Part shown: positions 6,636 to 8,423 of the stretch, one piece after another
Numbering within the stretch: the stretch's first letter is position 1
Layout of the letters: each line of letters begins with the position of its first letter
Assembly (NCBI GenBank): GCA_031257695.1
Contig: JAIROB010000032.1
Coordinates: 1 to 8,423, forward strand
Reading direction: 5' to 3'
Length of the DNA: 8,423 bases
DNA from: Treponema sp.
GTDB taxonomy: Bacteria; Spirochaetota; Spirochaetia; Treponematales; Breznakiellaceae
Translations under genes and position numbers: made by a program
The notes under the pieces: model-generated
Told to the model about the DNA's origin: nothing
The model's database searches: none
What the model saw: only the letters and a program-made list of their open reading frames with translations

Positions 6636-8423
<1,788 letters not shown>

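Overview
The window looks like chromosomal DNA of a GC-rich bacterium. The best guess is a spirochaete of the Treponema/termite-gut group. That rests on remembered resemblance of the DnaX N-terminus (MSYEVTATRRRP) to treponemal DnaX and on the general look of the Pur proteins, not on any search, so it is tentative. No plasmid or phage gene is present.

Layout. Bases 1-695 carry the N-terminal 231 codons of dnaX (DNA polymerase III gamma/tau) on the minus strand; the gene runs off the left edge. Bases 696-1013 are the only long non-coding stretch. It separates dnaX from a divergent purine operon and is mostly filled by a 238-bp AT-rich element (736-973; its inner part is about 34% GC) bounded by 32-bp inverted repeats that match at 30 of 32 positions. 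The element resembles a MITE or a collapsed insertion sequence. It lies between two possible core promoters, one facing dnaX and one facing purE. Each puts a -10-like hexamer exactly 7 nt before the start codon, with no Shine-Dalgarno sequence, so both first genes may be read from leaderless transcripts.

Bases 1014-8423 are a compact plus-strand operon: purE, purC, purF, purM, a 46-codon membrane ORF, purN, an aldo/keto reductase with two 4Fe-4S motifs, purH and the start of purD. Neighbours overlap (1, 26, 4, 23 and 3 nt) or are 8-13 nt apart, so translation is probably coupled along the whole run. Together the Pur enzymes catalyse PRPP to phosphoribosylamine (PurF), GAR synthesis (PurD), GAR formylation (PurN), AIR synthesis (PurM), AIR carboxylation (PurE, which looks like the class I mutase and so should need PurK), SAICAR synthesis (PurC), and the last two steps to IMP (PurH). 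PurL/Q/S, PurK and PurB are not here.

The parts not explained by textbook purine synthesis are the inverted-repeat element between the divergent promoters, the tiny membrane protein ORF wedged between purM and purN with a GTGA overlap, a strong stem-loop inside that ORF, and the iron-sulfur aldo/keto reductase, whose first half has lower GC than its neighbours.
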